From: Acidimicrobiaceae bacterium
Lineage (GTDB): Bacteria > Actinomycetota > Acidimicrobiia > Acidimicrobiales > RAAP-2
Length of the DNA stretch: 38,704 nucleotides
Direction of reading: 5' to 3'
NCBI GenBank assembly: GCA_027306755.1
Contig: DAHUZE010000091.1
Location: forward strand, 1-38,704
Each line of letters starts with the position of its first letter. Within the stretch, counting starts at the first letter, position 1. The position numbers and the translations under genes are program-made. The notes under the pieces are model-generated. The model was not told the DNA's origin. It worked only from the letters and a program-made list of their open reading frames with translations, and ran no database searches. Positions 7,429 to 14,490 of the stretch are shown piece after piece.

Positions 7429-10097
7429 CCCTCCGCCGCGGACTGGGCGCCACCTACCGGCTCCAGCTCCGCCCCGGCTGGGGCTTCGACGCCGCCGCGG
7501 CTACGGTCGGCTACCTGGCCCGGCTGGGGATCCAGACCGTCTACCTCTCGCCGGTGGCCGAGGCCGTCCCGGGCAGCACCCACGGCTATGACGGCACCGA
7601 TCCCACGTGCCTGCGCCAGGAGCTGGGGGGCGTGGCCGGTTACCGGGCCCTGGTGGGCGCCTGCGAGGAGCATGGCCTGGGCGTGTGCATCGACCACGTC
7701 CCCAACCACCTCTCCACCTGGGCCGGCGGCCCTTGGTGGCGCCGGATGCTGGCCGAGGGCCGGGACTCGGAGATGGGCGACGTGTTCGACGTGGACTGGA
7801 CCGCGGCCACCGGATCGGCGGGCCAGGCCCAGGTGGTGCTGCCCGTGCTCGATCGCCGCCTGGAGGAGGCCGTCACCGCCGGCCTGGTGCGGCTCGGATC
7901 GCGGGACGGCCGGGTCGTGGTGGAGGTGGGCGACGCCGTGGACCTGCCGGTCGCAGGGGGCACTGCCCGTCCGGACGACGACGTGGTCGAGGTGCTCGCG
8001 GCCCAGCACTACCGGCTGGCCGACTGGCACGACGCCGGGGCCCGCAACTACCGGCGGTTCTTCGACATCGACGGCCTGGTCGGCGTCCGGGTGGAGGTGC
8101 CGGGCGTCTTCGACCGCACCCACGCGCTGGTGGTCGCCCTGGCCGAGCAGGGCCGGTTGTCGGCCATCCGGGTCGACCACGTGGACGGGCTGCGCGACCC
8201 TGACGGGTACCTGCGGCGGCTGGTCGGGTGCACCGACGTGCCGGTGGTGGTGGAGAAGATCCTCACCGGCGGTGAAGAGCTCCGAGGAGGATGGCCCGTG
8301 CTCGGGACCACCGGGTACGAGGTGGTGGACGACGTGGGCGGGGCCCTGGTGGACCCGGGTGGCCTGGCCCAGCTGGTGGCGGCGGCCAGGGCCGAGGGCG
8401 ACCAGTCCGCAGCCGGCCTCACGGTCGAGACCCGTGCCTTGGTGACCGCAGCGAGCTTCCCCGCAGAGGTGGCGCGGGCGGCCAGATCGCTCGAGGTGCC
8501 CCCGGAGGCGCTGGCCGCAGTTGCCGCCCGGCTGCCCCAGTACCGCACCTACCTCGGGCCGCGCGCAGGCGGGGCCGGGGAAGTCGGCGGGCGCAGAGAC
8601 GCGGGCGGCACGGACGAAGCCGCGGAGATCGCGGTCTGGCAGCGCGCCGCGGGCGACGTGGTGTCGGCGGGCGCAGGCGACCTGGCGGCGGGAGCCTGGG
8701 GCCTGGTCGCGGCGGTGGCCGACCCGGCGCGCCGGGCCGGTGCGTTGGGGCTCCAGCAGCTGACCGGCGCGGTGATGGCCAAGGGGGTCGAGGACACCGC
8801 GTGGTACCGCCTGGCCGGGCCGCTGGCATTCTGCGAGGTGGGTGGCGATCCGGGCTTGGATCGGGCCGGCGCGGTGGAACGGTTCCACGAGCGGGCGTCC
8901 CGGCGGGCGGCCCGGGGAAGCGGAGGGCTCGTCCCGGGAACCACGCACGACACCAAGCGGTCCGAGGACGTGCGGGCCCGGCTGTACGCGCTGAGCGAGG
9001 TGCCGGTCACGTTCGAGCGGGGCCTGGAGGCCGTGCGGCGCGAGTTGGGGCTTCCCGCGAACGGCGGCAGCTTCGCCTTCGAGACGCGCGTGGCCGTGCA
9101 GCTGGCCCTGGCGGTACTCCCGCCGCTGGCTGCACTCGGCCTGGGCATGGCGGCGCAGGGAGGCGTGGCGGCGCAGGGTGCGGAGCCGATCGGTGACGCC
9201 GGCTGGCCGGAGGGCGCGGGCTTGGACGAGCGCCTGGGCGCGGCCCTGGAGAAGGGGGCGCGAGAGGCGAAGCGCCATTCCTCGTGGCAGCGGCCGGACC
9301 TCGCCTACGAGGGGAGGCTGCACCAGCTGGCCCGTACCCTCCTGGCCGACCGCGGGGCCCAGTTGCACCGGTGCTTCGGGCCGATGGTCCCCGACCTCGC
9401 CCGGCGGGGAGCCGTCAACAGCCTCAGCGCGCTGGTCCTCCGCCACGCCTCCCCCGGCATCCCCGACACGTACCAGGGTGACGAGGCGTGGAACCTGTCA
9501 CTGGTGGACCCGGACAACCGCCGGCCCGTCAACCACGCACGGATGGCCCTGGCACTGGGCGGGCTGCCGGAGGAGGCGGAGCCCGAGGCGGTGGGTGAAC
9601 TGCGGAAGCGGTGGGCCGACGGGCGGATCAAGCTCCACCTCACCGCGGCGTGCCTGGCCGCCCGGCAGGGTCCGGCAGCTGCGGCGTTCAATGCCGACGC
9701 CCGCTACGTCCCCCTGGAGGTCGAAGGCCGGGCACGGCGGTCCATCCTGGCCTTCGCCCGTACCGGGAGCGGCTCGTACGGTCCCTGGGCGGTGGCGGTC
9801 ACCACTCGCCGAGGCGGCGCGCTGCCGGTCCCCGGCGACCGCCGGGACGAGCCGGGAGGAGCAGCCGGCGGCACCGACCAGCTGTCACCGGTGCCCCTCG
9901 ACCTCACTCCCGAGGACCTGCCGCACGGCCGCTCCTACCGGGGTACGGCGCTGCGGCTTCCCGCCAACGCACCGGGGCGGTTCCAGGACGCGCTCACGGG
10001 CTGCCGGGTGGTGGCCGGCAACGGCACGCTCGCCGTGGACGAGGTCCTCCAGGTGCTGCCGGTAGCCCTCTTGATCTCGGAGGACGGCACCGGCTGA
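7425..10097 (+). CDS. treY: Malto-oligosyltrehalose synthase TreY
   Basis: Intramolecular transglucosylase that turns the reducing end of malto-oligosaccharides into an alpha,alpha-1,1 trehalosyl end, the substrate of TreZ. GH13 member, 890 aa, GTG start overlapping the treZ stop. Family marks include GATYRLQLRPGWGFDAA at the N-terminus, CIDHVPNHLST, the nucleophile Asp in AIRVDHVDGLRDPDGY, the acid Glu in VVVEKILTGGEEL, GTTHDTKRSEDVRARL, PDTYQGDE and LVDPDNRRPVN. The length is at the upper end for the family because of Ala/Gly-rich insertions around residues 380-410 and 570-590. With TreZ it makes trehalose from glycogen or maltodextrin. Confidence 0.93.
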   Translation: MTLRRGLGATYRLQLRPGWGFDAAAATVGYLARLGIQTVYLSPVAEAVPGSTHGYDGTDPTCLRQELGGVAGYRALVGACEEHGLGVCIDHVPNHLSTWAGGPWWRRMLAEGRDSEMGDVFDVDWTAATGSAGQAQVVLPVLDRRLEEAVTAGLVRLGSRDGRVVVEVGDAVDLPVAGGTARPDDDVVEVLAAQHYRLADWHDAGARNYRRFFDIDGLVGVRVEVPGVFDRTHALVVALAEQGRLSAIRVDHVDGLRDPDGYLRRLVGCTDVPVVVEKILTGGEELRGGWPVLGTTGYEVVDDVGGALVDPGGLAQLVAAARAEGDQSAAGLTVETRALVTAASFPAEVARAARSLEVPPEALAAVAARLPQYRTYLGPRAGGAGEVGGRRDAGGTDEAAEIAVWQRAAGDVVSAGAGDLAAGAWGLVAAVADPARRAGALGLQQLTGAVMAKGVEDTAWYRLAGPLAFCEVGGDPGLDRAGAVERFHERASRRAARGSGGLVPGTTHDTKRSEDVRARLYALSEVPVTFERGLEAVRRELGLPANGGSFAFETRVAVQLALAVLPPLAALGLGMAAQGGVAAQGAEPIGDAGWPEGAGLDERLGAALEKGAREAKRHSSWQRPDLAYEGRLHQLARTLLADRGAQLHRCFGPMVPDLARRGAVNSLSALVLRHASPGIPDTYQGDEAWNLSLVDPDNRRPVNHARMALALGGLPEEAEPEAVGELRKRWADGRIKLHLTAACLAARQGPAAAAFNADARYVPLEVEGRARRSILAFARTGSGSYGPWAVAVTTRRGGALPVPGDRRDEPGGAAGGTDQLSPVPLDLTPEDLPHGRSYRGTALRLPANAPGRFQDALTGCRVVAGNGTLAVDEVLQVLPVALLISEDGTG

Positions 10098-10148
10098 GCA
10101 GGTCGGCGCCTGCTGCGGACCCGTGCGGCGCGTCCCTACAGTGGAGGG

Positions 10149-10631
10149 GTGACCGGCAAGGACACGAACTTCGAGCTCCCCTCGGACAGCGCCGACGAGC
10201 GGGAGGCACTCCTGCAGTGGCTGGACTACCTCCGTGGAGCAGTGCTCCGCAACATCCGCGACGTGAGCGAGGAGGACGCCCACCGGCGCCCGGACGGCCG
10301 GCTGCTCCCACTGGCCGGCATCGTCAACCACCTCGTGGGCGTGGAGCGGCGCTGGATCGACGGCGGCATGCTCGGCGGCCCGGTCTACCGGGGGGAGGAG
10401 GAATTCTTCCCTGGGCCCGAGCTGAGCGTGCAGTCCGTGACGGCGGCCTACGGCGACCGGGCCCTGGCCACCGACCGCATCGTGCGTTCGCTGCCCCTGG
10501 ACGCGCCGTGCGCGCGGAGGGAGGGCACGACCCTTCGCTGGGTGCTCCTCCATCTCATCAACGAGACTGCCCGCCATGCCGGCCACGCCGACGCCGTGCG
10601 CGAGCTGCTGGACGGCGCTACGGGGGAGTGA
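10149..10631 (+). CDS. DinB / DUF664 family protein
   Basis: A 160-aa four-helix-bundle protein beginning at GTG 10149. The motifs LLPLAGIVNHLVGVERRWID and LRWVLLHLINETARHAGHADAVRE are typical of the DUF664 branch of the DinB superfamily: the His of VNHL and the two His of ETARHAGH form the usual three-His metal site. DinB-like proteins in actinomycetes are often mycothiol- or bacillithiol-dependent transferases, but the substrate is unknown here. It follows treY by 51 bp and is the last rightward gene before the leftward phosphate permease unit. Function beyond family is inference. Confidence 0.8.
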   Translation: MTGKDTNFELPSDSADEREALLQWLDYLRGAVLRNIRDVSEEDAHRRPDGRLLPLAGIVNHLVGVERRWIDGGMLGGPVYRGEEEFFPGPELSVQSVTAAYGDRALATDRIVRSLPLDAPCARREGTTLRWVLLHLINETARHAGHADAVRELLDGATGE

Positions 10632-10895
10632 CCGTCCGGCTCCCGGTCTCAGACGGGTACGCCTGGGCGGCGCGCCTCAACCTTTACGACCGACGTCGAG
10701 CACCTCACGACCTACAAGAGGAGCACTGACCTCGCATCCGGCACTCCATTTCATCGGCCGGCGCCTCGCCAAGGTCGTCTGGGACTATGGGTTAAAGCGA
10801 GCGTTCATCGCCCACTGCGGCGCAGCCCACATCTCTGCCGAAGTCGTCTCTGCACCCGTCGCGTGAGCGCGCGGTGAAGCAGGCGCGACAGTCCC
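10632..10895. other. Convergent intergenic region, 264 bp
   Basis: The region lies between the 3' ends of the DUF664 gene (+) and the DNA-binding protein gene (-). It is less GC-rich in places than its neighbours. I see a purine-rich agaggagcac at about 10717 that resembles a ribosome binding site, but no credible ATG/GTG start follows in a good frame. A reading frame ending at 10866 contains VVWDYGLKRAFIAHC, which I do not recognise. No T-rich terminator is evident. Confidence 0.4.
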
Positions 10896-11312
10896 TCAGG
10901 ACGCCCGGCGACCTCGGTGCAGCTGGCGCACGGCCTCTGGCCCCTCGTGTCGCTCTACGGGGCGTGAGGGCGTCACGGTGTCGAAGATGTACCCGAAGCC
11001 CCGAACCGTGCGGAGGTATCGGGGCCGGCTCGGGTCCGGCTCGATCCGCTTTCGAAGCCTGCGGATATGTACATCGAGCGACTTCGCCGGAGCGGCCCCT
11101 AGTTCCCACGCCGCTTCGCTGAGCTTGCTCCGAGGTACCACGCTGCCCGCCGAGCCGACGAGCACTGCGAGCAGCTGCAGCTCCTTGGGCGGAATCGCCA
11201 CGGCGCGGCCTCCGACGTGCACAAGGTGGGCATCCACGTCAACGACGACGTCTTGGGCGCTGAGCCCAGAGACCCGGCGCTCTTGCTCGACAGGAACAGG
11301 GAGGCGGTCCAT
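10896..11312 (-). CDS. PhoB/OmpR-type winged-helix DNA-binding protein without receiver domain
   Basis: A 138-aa leftward protein. Residues ~18-110 form a Trans_reg_C winged helix: a beta segment, IPPKELQLLAVLVGSAGSVVPRSKL, then the recognition helix region AAPAKSLDVHIRRLRKRIE and the wing LRTVRGFGYIFD. No CheY-like receiver with its phospho-Asp precedes it; only about 17 residues come before the DNA-binding domain. It starts 20 bp after the stop of the phosphate-permease gene on the same strand, so the two are likely one transcript. The start ATG lacks a strong Shine-Dalgarno. It is likely a phosphorylation-independent regulator or a modulator of PhoP targets (inference). No histidine kinase is nearby. 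Confidence 0.75.
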   Translation of the reverse strand: MDRLPVPVEQERRVSGLSAQDVVVDVDAHLVHVGGRAVAIPPKELQLLAVLVGSAGSVVPRSKLSEAAWELGAAPAKSLDVHIRRLRKRIEPDPSRPRYLRTVRGFGYIFDTVTPSRPVERHEGPEAVRQLHRGRRAS

Positions 11313-11332
11313 TGCCGCGAGGTGCCTGGGGG

Positions 11333-12778
11333 TTATCGGGCTGAGACTTGGGCGAGCGTCGGCTCGGGGGCGATCTCTGCCGACGCGTGCTCCAGGGTCT
11401 GGCCCTTGGGTTCGGGCAATGCCACGAGCGTGAGGGCGATCCCGAGCGCCGATACGCCTGCCATCACTCCCATCACCCCGCTGATCCCAAGCGAGGTAAG
11501 GAGGTGCGGGACCAGCAGTGCCCCGAGGAACGCTCCGGTCTTACCGGCGGCAGCGGAGATCCCGTCGCCCGTCCCCCGCACCGAGGTCGGGAAGATCTCG
11601 GAGGGATAGACGAAGGTCGTCATGTTGGGGCCGAACTCGGTGAAGAAGTAGCTGATCGCGAACAGCGGCAAGAAGACCCCGACCGCCGTCGCGCCGTCAG
11701 GAAGGAGCCAGATGAGGGCGAAAGCGGCGGTCATGATCGCGAAACCCTGCCACTGGATGCGCTTTCGGCCGATGCGGTCCATCAAGAACACCGCCAGCCA
11801 GTAGCCAGGGAACGCGGCGACGGCAAAGATGGCAAGTGAGATGAGCGTATGGTCGAGCAGCGTGCCTGTTGGCTGGAGCAGCTTCAAGATGAGCGGGCTG
11901 GAGACCGAATTGCCGTAGAAGGCGACGTCGAGGAGGAACCAACTGCCGGCGGTGCCGATGAGGCGCAGGAGGAACGGTTTGGAGGTGAGCCGGACGCGGA
12001 TGCTGCTAGCGGTGTTGGTGTTGGAGAGTGCTGGGCTGGCGGCGCCGGCAGGGCCCGAGCCGTTGCCTCCCAGGGAAGGCTCTCGGCCGGTCACCCAGGC
12101 CACGGTCGTGGCGGTGGTGGCGAGGTCGCCTTTTACGCTCAAGGTGAAGCGAGGGGTCTCGCGGATCTTGCGCCGCAGGTAGATGACCGAGGCGGCCGGG
12201 ATGGCGCCGAGGCCGAGCATGAGCCGCCACGCGATGCCGTCAGGGACGCCGGCGCCAAGGAAGATCGACGCGATGGCCGGTCCCGCCATAAGGCCCAGGC
12301 CCTGCATGGCGAACACCGAGCCCACCAGGCGCCCCCGGGAGCGCTTGTTGGCATACTCCGAGGTGATCACGGCCGAGGTCGCGTAGTCGCCGCCCACCCC
12401 GTAGCCGACGATGAGGCGGAAGACAAAGAGCGAGGCGAAGTTCCAGGCGAACGCCGTCAAGATGGCGCCGACGACGAGGATCGCCACCTCCACGCCGTAC
12501 ATGCGCTTGCGGCCTAGGCGGTCCATCAGCCTGCCGAAGGTGAGTGCACCGGCCACCGACGCCAGGAGCGACGCCGAGTTGAGCAGTGAGATCTGGTTCG
12601 TGCTCAGGTGAAAGATCGGCGTGAGCAGCACCGTAACCGTGCCGATAATGAACAGGTCGTAGGCGTCGGTGAAGAAGCCCATACCGGCCGTGAACACCGT
12701 CAGCCAGTGCTTGGCGCCCACCTCGGCCTCGTCGAGCGGCCGGTACAGCTCGGTGACGGACGCCATCTGGTCGCTCAC
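11333..12778 (-). CDS. MFS phosphate:H+ symporter (PHO84/PHS type)
   Basis: Twelve-helix major facilitator transporter, 481 aa from GTG 12778, which has GGAG seven bases upstream; ATG 12766 is an alternative. Signatures: GFFTDAYDLFIIGTV in TM1, LMDRLGRKRMYG in loop 2-3, VGYGVGGDYATSAVITSEYA in TM4 (the PHS family GGDYPLS-like motif), a central cytoplasmic loop rich in Gly/Ser/Asn, FLLDVAFYGNSV in TM7 and FGPNMTTFVYPSEIFP in TM10/11. This pattern is that of PHO84-like inorganic phosphate:proton symporters. The C-terminus reads LPEPKGQTLE. A PHO box at 12904-12921 on the same strand lies upstream, which fits phosphate control. It is followed by the receiver-less DNA-binding protein. Confidence 0.85.
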   Translation of the reverse strand: MSDQMASVTELYRPLDEAEVGAKHWLTVFTAGMGFFTDAYDLFIIGTVTVLLTPIFHLSTNQISLLNSASLLASVAGALTFGRLMDRLGRKRMYGVEVAILVVGAILTAFAWNFASLFVFRLIVGYGVGGDYATSAVITSEYANKRSRGRLVGSVFAMQGLGLMAGPAIASIFLGAGVPDGIAWRLMLGLGAIPAASVIYLRRKIRETPRFTLSVKGDLATTATTVAWVTGREPSLGGNGSGPAGAASPALSNTNTASSIRVRLTSKPFLLRLIGTAGSWFLLDVAFYGNSVSSPLILKLLQPTGTLLDHTLISLAIFAVAAFPGYWLAVFLMDRIGRKRIQWQGFAIMTAAFALIWLLPDGATAVGVFLPLFAISYFFTEFGPNMTTFVYPSEIFPTSVRGTGDGISAAAGKTGAFLGALLVPHLLTSLGISGVMGVMAGVSALGIALTLVALPEPKGQTLEHASAEIAPEPTLAQVSAR

Positions 12779-12903
12779 AGCCGGTCTCCCTCTCTCGCCG
12801 CATCGACGAGCATTCACGTCATCAGCTTCCGCTGATGCAAGATCATCGTGACCGGGGCAGGTGACCGGCTCGCAACCTCGTGGTGTCCTGCCAGTGATCT
12901 GTA

Positions 12904-12921
12904 GGTGAACGTTCGGTGAAC
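12904..12921 (-). promoter_or_regulatory. PHO box upstream of phosphate permease
   Basis: On the minus strand GTTCACC-GAAC-GTTCACC occurs as two identical 7-mers exactly 11 bp apart (12921-12915 and 12910-12904). This is a textbook actinomycete PHO-box pair. It points toward the permease gene whose start is about 125 bp further left. I could not place a confident -10. Confidence 0.75.
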
Positions 12922-13189
12922 CGCCGAACCGGCCGCACGCCGGACCAGGCATCCGAAGGGTTCGTTCCCAATCCCAGATCTACGGGGGTAGGGACAGTCG
13001 GAGCTCGCGCCGATGCCGGTCCCGCCCGGCGAGCCACTACCCCGAGCCACTGCTGAAGGTGGCAGGGGCACGCTCCCACGCCGGCGCGGAAGGATCGGCG
13101 GCGTGAAGATGAAGGCAACCTCGGGGGACGGACGAGGATCGGTGTTCGCCCCGGCCTGGCTACCGCCGCCTGTAACACGGCCCCTACCC

Positions 13190-13355
13190 GCGCCCTCTTG
13201 AGACGGCGGTATCGAGGAGTTGCGAGGGTTACGTCCGAGACGCTCCTCCAGGTCGGCGAGCCGCGCTTCGAGTGCCGCGATGCGCCCGCCTCACGCTGGG
13301 CGAGCTGCTCGCGCACCCTCCTTCTCCTCTTCGGGCTGGGCGACTCGCTCGTCAT
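13190..13355 (-). pseudogene. IS66-family transposase N-terminal remnant, frameshifted
   Basis: Leftward from ATG 13355 the frame gives MTSESPSPKRRRRV then REQLAQREA. A one-base shift near 13283-13290 then continues as RIAALEARLADLEERLGR followed by NPRNSSIPPSQE. A coiled-coil ending in N-x-x-NSS-x-PPS is the hallmark of the start of IS66-type (TnpC) transposases. After SQE the similarity dissolves and no catalytic domain is present, so this is a broken fragment. It sits in the 0.68-kb gap between the divergent phosphate permease and phoU, beside the PHO box, and suggests past insertion-element activity there. Confidence 0.55.
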
Positions 13356-13367
13356 GCCCCTGCCCGC

Positions 13368-13422
13368 GGTGAACAACGCGCGAACTGTTGGTGAACGTGG
13401 ACCGGAGGGGCGTGGCTAGGGT
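13368..13422 (+). promoter_or_regulatory. PHO-box triplet and -10 upstream of phoU
   Basis: Three units in 11-bp phase: GGTGAAC at 13368, a weaker CGCGAAC at 13379 and GGTGAAC at 13390. Read on the minus strand they are GTTCACC, GTTCGCG and GTTCACC. A TAGGGT at 13417-13422 could be the -10 of a rightward phoU promoter, putting the last unit at its -35 position. The repeat orientation is opposite to that at pst, so control of a leftward transcript is also possible. Confidence 0.6.
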
Positions 13423-13455
13423 CTAGGCGATGCAGCCGACCGCGCGGGCGGGACC

Positions 13456-14064
13456 GTGAACCCCGCCACGTCCGAGCAGGTGCAGCGGCTGTTCGCCGAG
13501 GTCACCGAGGCGCTGTCCCGAGCCACCTACGCCCTCCTCAACGCTGACACCGAGCTGGGCCAGGCAGTCGTGGACGACGACCAGAGGGTGGACGACCGGG
13601 TTGCCGCCGTGGAGGAGGACCTCTGGAACGAGCTGCACTCGCTCTCCGCCCAGGTGCAGGATCTCCGCCAGCTGGTCGGCATGCTGCTGGTGCTCCCCGA
13701 GCTCGAACGCAGCGCGGACCTGGCCGAGCACATCGCCCAGCGGGCAGTGTTCGGCCTGGGCGGGGAGATGACGCCGGTGAGCCGGGGCATCGTCCAGCGC
13801 ATGTCAGAGGTGGCGGTCGACATGTGGCGGGCAGCGGCCGACGCCTACGCCGGGGCCGCGTCGCACGCGCTCGAGCTGCACGAGACAGACGAGGAGCTCG
13901 ACATCCTGCACGGCCGGCTCACGGCCGAGGTCTCCGGCGGGGCCATGCCTCCCGCCGTCGCCGCCCAGGTGACCCTCCTGGCCCGGTTTTACGAGCGCAT
14001 CGGGGACCACGCCGTGAACCTCAGCCGCCGTGTGGCCTCCCTGGAGGTTGGGGAACACCTCTGA
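13456..14064 (+). CDS. phoU: PhoU-domain phosphate signalling protein
   Basis: Cytoplasmic two-bundle helical protein, 202 aa from GTG 13456, close to the usual 215-240 aa. It contains the two metal-cluster motifs of PhoU: ELERSADLAEHIAQ in the first three-helix bundle and ARFYERIGDHAVNLSRRV in the second. PhoU dampens the Pho response by linking the Pst importer to the PhoR/PhoP kinase-regulator pair. Here it is unlinked from pst and lies divergent from the phosphate permease, under PHO-box-like repeats. No phoR or phoP gene is present in the window. The start lacks a clear Shine-Dalgarno. Confidence 0.85.
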   Translation: MNPATSEQVQRLFAEVTEALSRATYALLNADTELGQAVVDDDQRVDDRVAAVEEDLWNELHSLSAQVQDLRQLVGMLLVLPELERSADLAEHIAQRAVFGLGGEMTPVSRGIVQRMSEVAVDMWRAAADAYAGAASHALELHETDEELDILHGRLTAEVSGGAMPPAVAAQVTLLARFYERIGDHAVNLSRRVASLEVGEHL

Positions 14065-14134
14065 TCTGCGCGACCCCGCGGCTCGGCCGGTGCGGGCGGG
14101 GTGCTCGCGTTCCTGCACGGCCACGGCGCAACCC

Positions 14135-14163
14135 TTTACATCCGCGGCAGGAAGTCGTACGAT
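14135..14163 (+). promoter_or_regulatory. Sigma-70-type promoter TTTACA-N17-TACGAT
   Basis: The -35 TTTACA is at 14135-14140 and the -10 TACGAT at 14158-14163, with the optimal 17-bp spacer. This is the best housekeeping-type promoter I see in the window. It would start transcription near 14170, about 320 bp before the ABC exporter gene and just before a possible short ORF. Confidence 0.65.
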
Positions 14164-14191
14164 GTCAGGCTCGGCGCGAGCAGGAAGCGAG

Positions 14192-14314
14192 GTGACCACG
14201 ATGGCAGAGGACGCTGCACACCGCCAGGCTCGTGGTCGCGTCCCGCGCCGGACCCCACCGGCGATGGCCGTGCTGACGGCCGGACCGTCCGGTGGGCTGA
14301 CGCCGCCGCCGTAG
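14192..14314 (+). CDS. Possible 40-aa leader peptide or small protein
   Basis: Short frame starting at GTG 14192 (AGGA six bases upstream) or ATG 14201. The ATG version is 37 aa, beginning MAEDAAHRQARGRVPRR and ending in three prolines. It lies directly after the promoter at 14135-14163. I recognise no family; composition is Arg/Ala/Pro-rich, so chance coding in GC-rich DNA is possible. If real it may be a leader for the ABC exporter 176 bp downstream. Confidence 0.3.
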   Translation: MTTMAEDAAHRQARGRVPRRTPPAMAVLTAGPSGGLTPPP

Positions 14315-14415
14315 GTCGCCGCAGGGCCCACGCCGCGCGGGCCGGGCTCCCGCCGGGCGTTGCAGTACGACCGCAACCGCGTGCCGACCGGCCGCGCCCC
14401 GCCGTGTACCCCGGC

Positions 14416-14449
14416 CACAGCCACGCCGGCGGCACAGCCACGCCGGCGG
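14416..14449 (+). repeat. 17-bp tandem duplication
   Basis: The 17-mer cacagccacgccggcgg occurs twice head to tail (14416-14432 and 14433-14449) in the untranslated leader of the ABC exporter gene. The remaining stretch 14315-14490 shows no other clear signal. Confidence 0.9.
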
Positions 14450-14490
14450 TAGGGCACCAGAGAAGAACCCGAACGCAAACGGAGCAACCG

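Noticed and set aside
10576-10866. Rightward frame covering the convergent gap
   Set aside because: Most of it overlaps the DUF664 gene out of frame and the unique part has no plausible start or recognised domain.
14101-14490. N-terminal extension of the ABC exporter
   Set aside because: The frame is open, but the translation is low-complexity, it covers a promoter-like sequence, and ATG 14491 has a good ribosome binding site.
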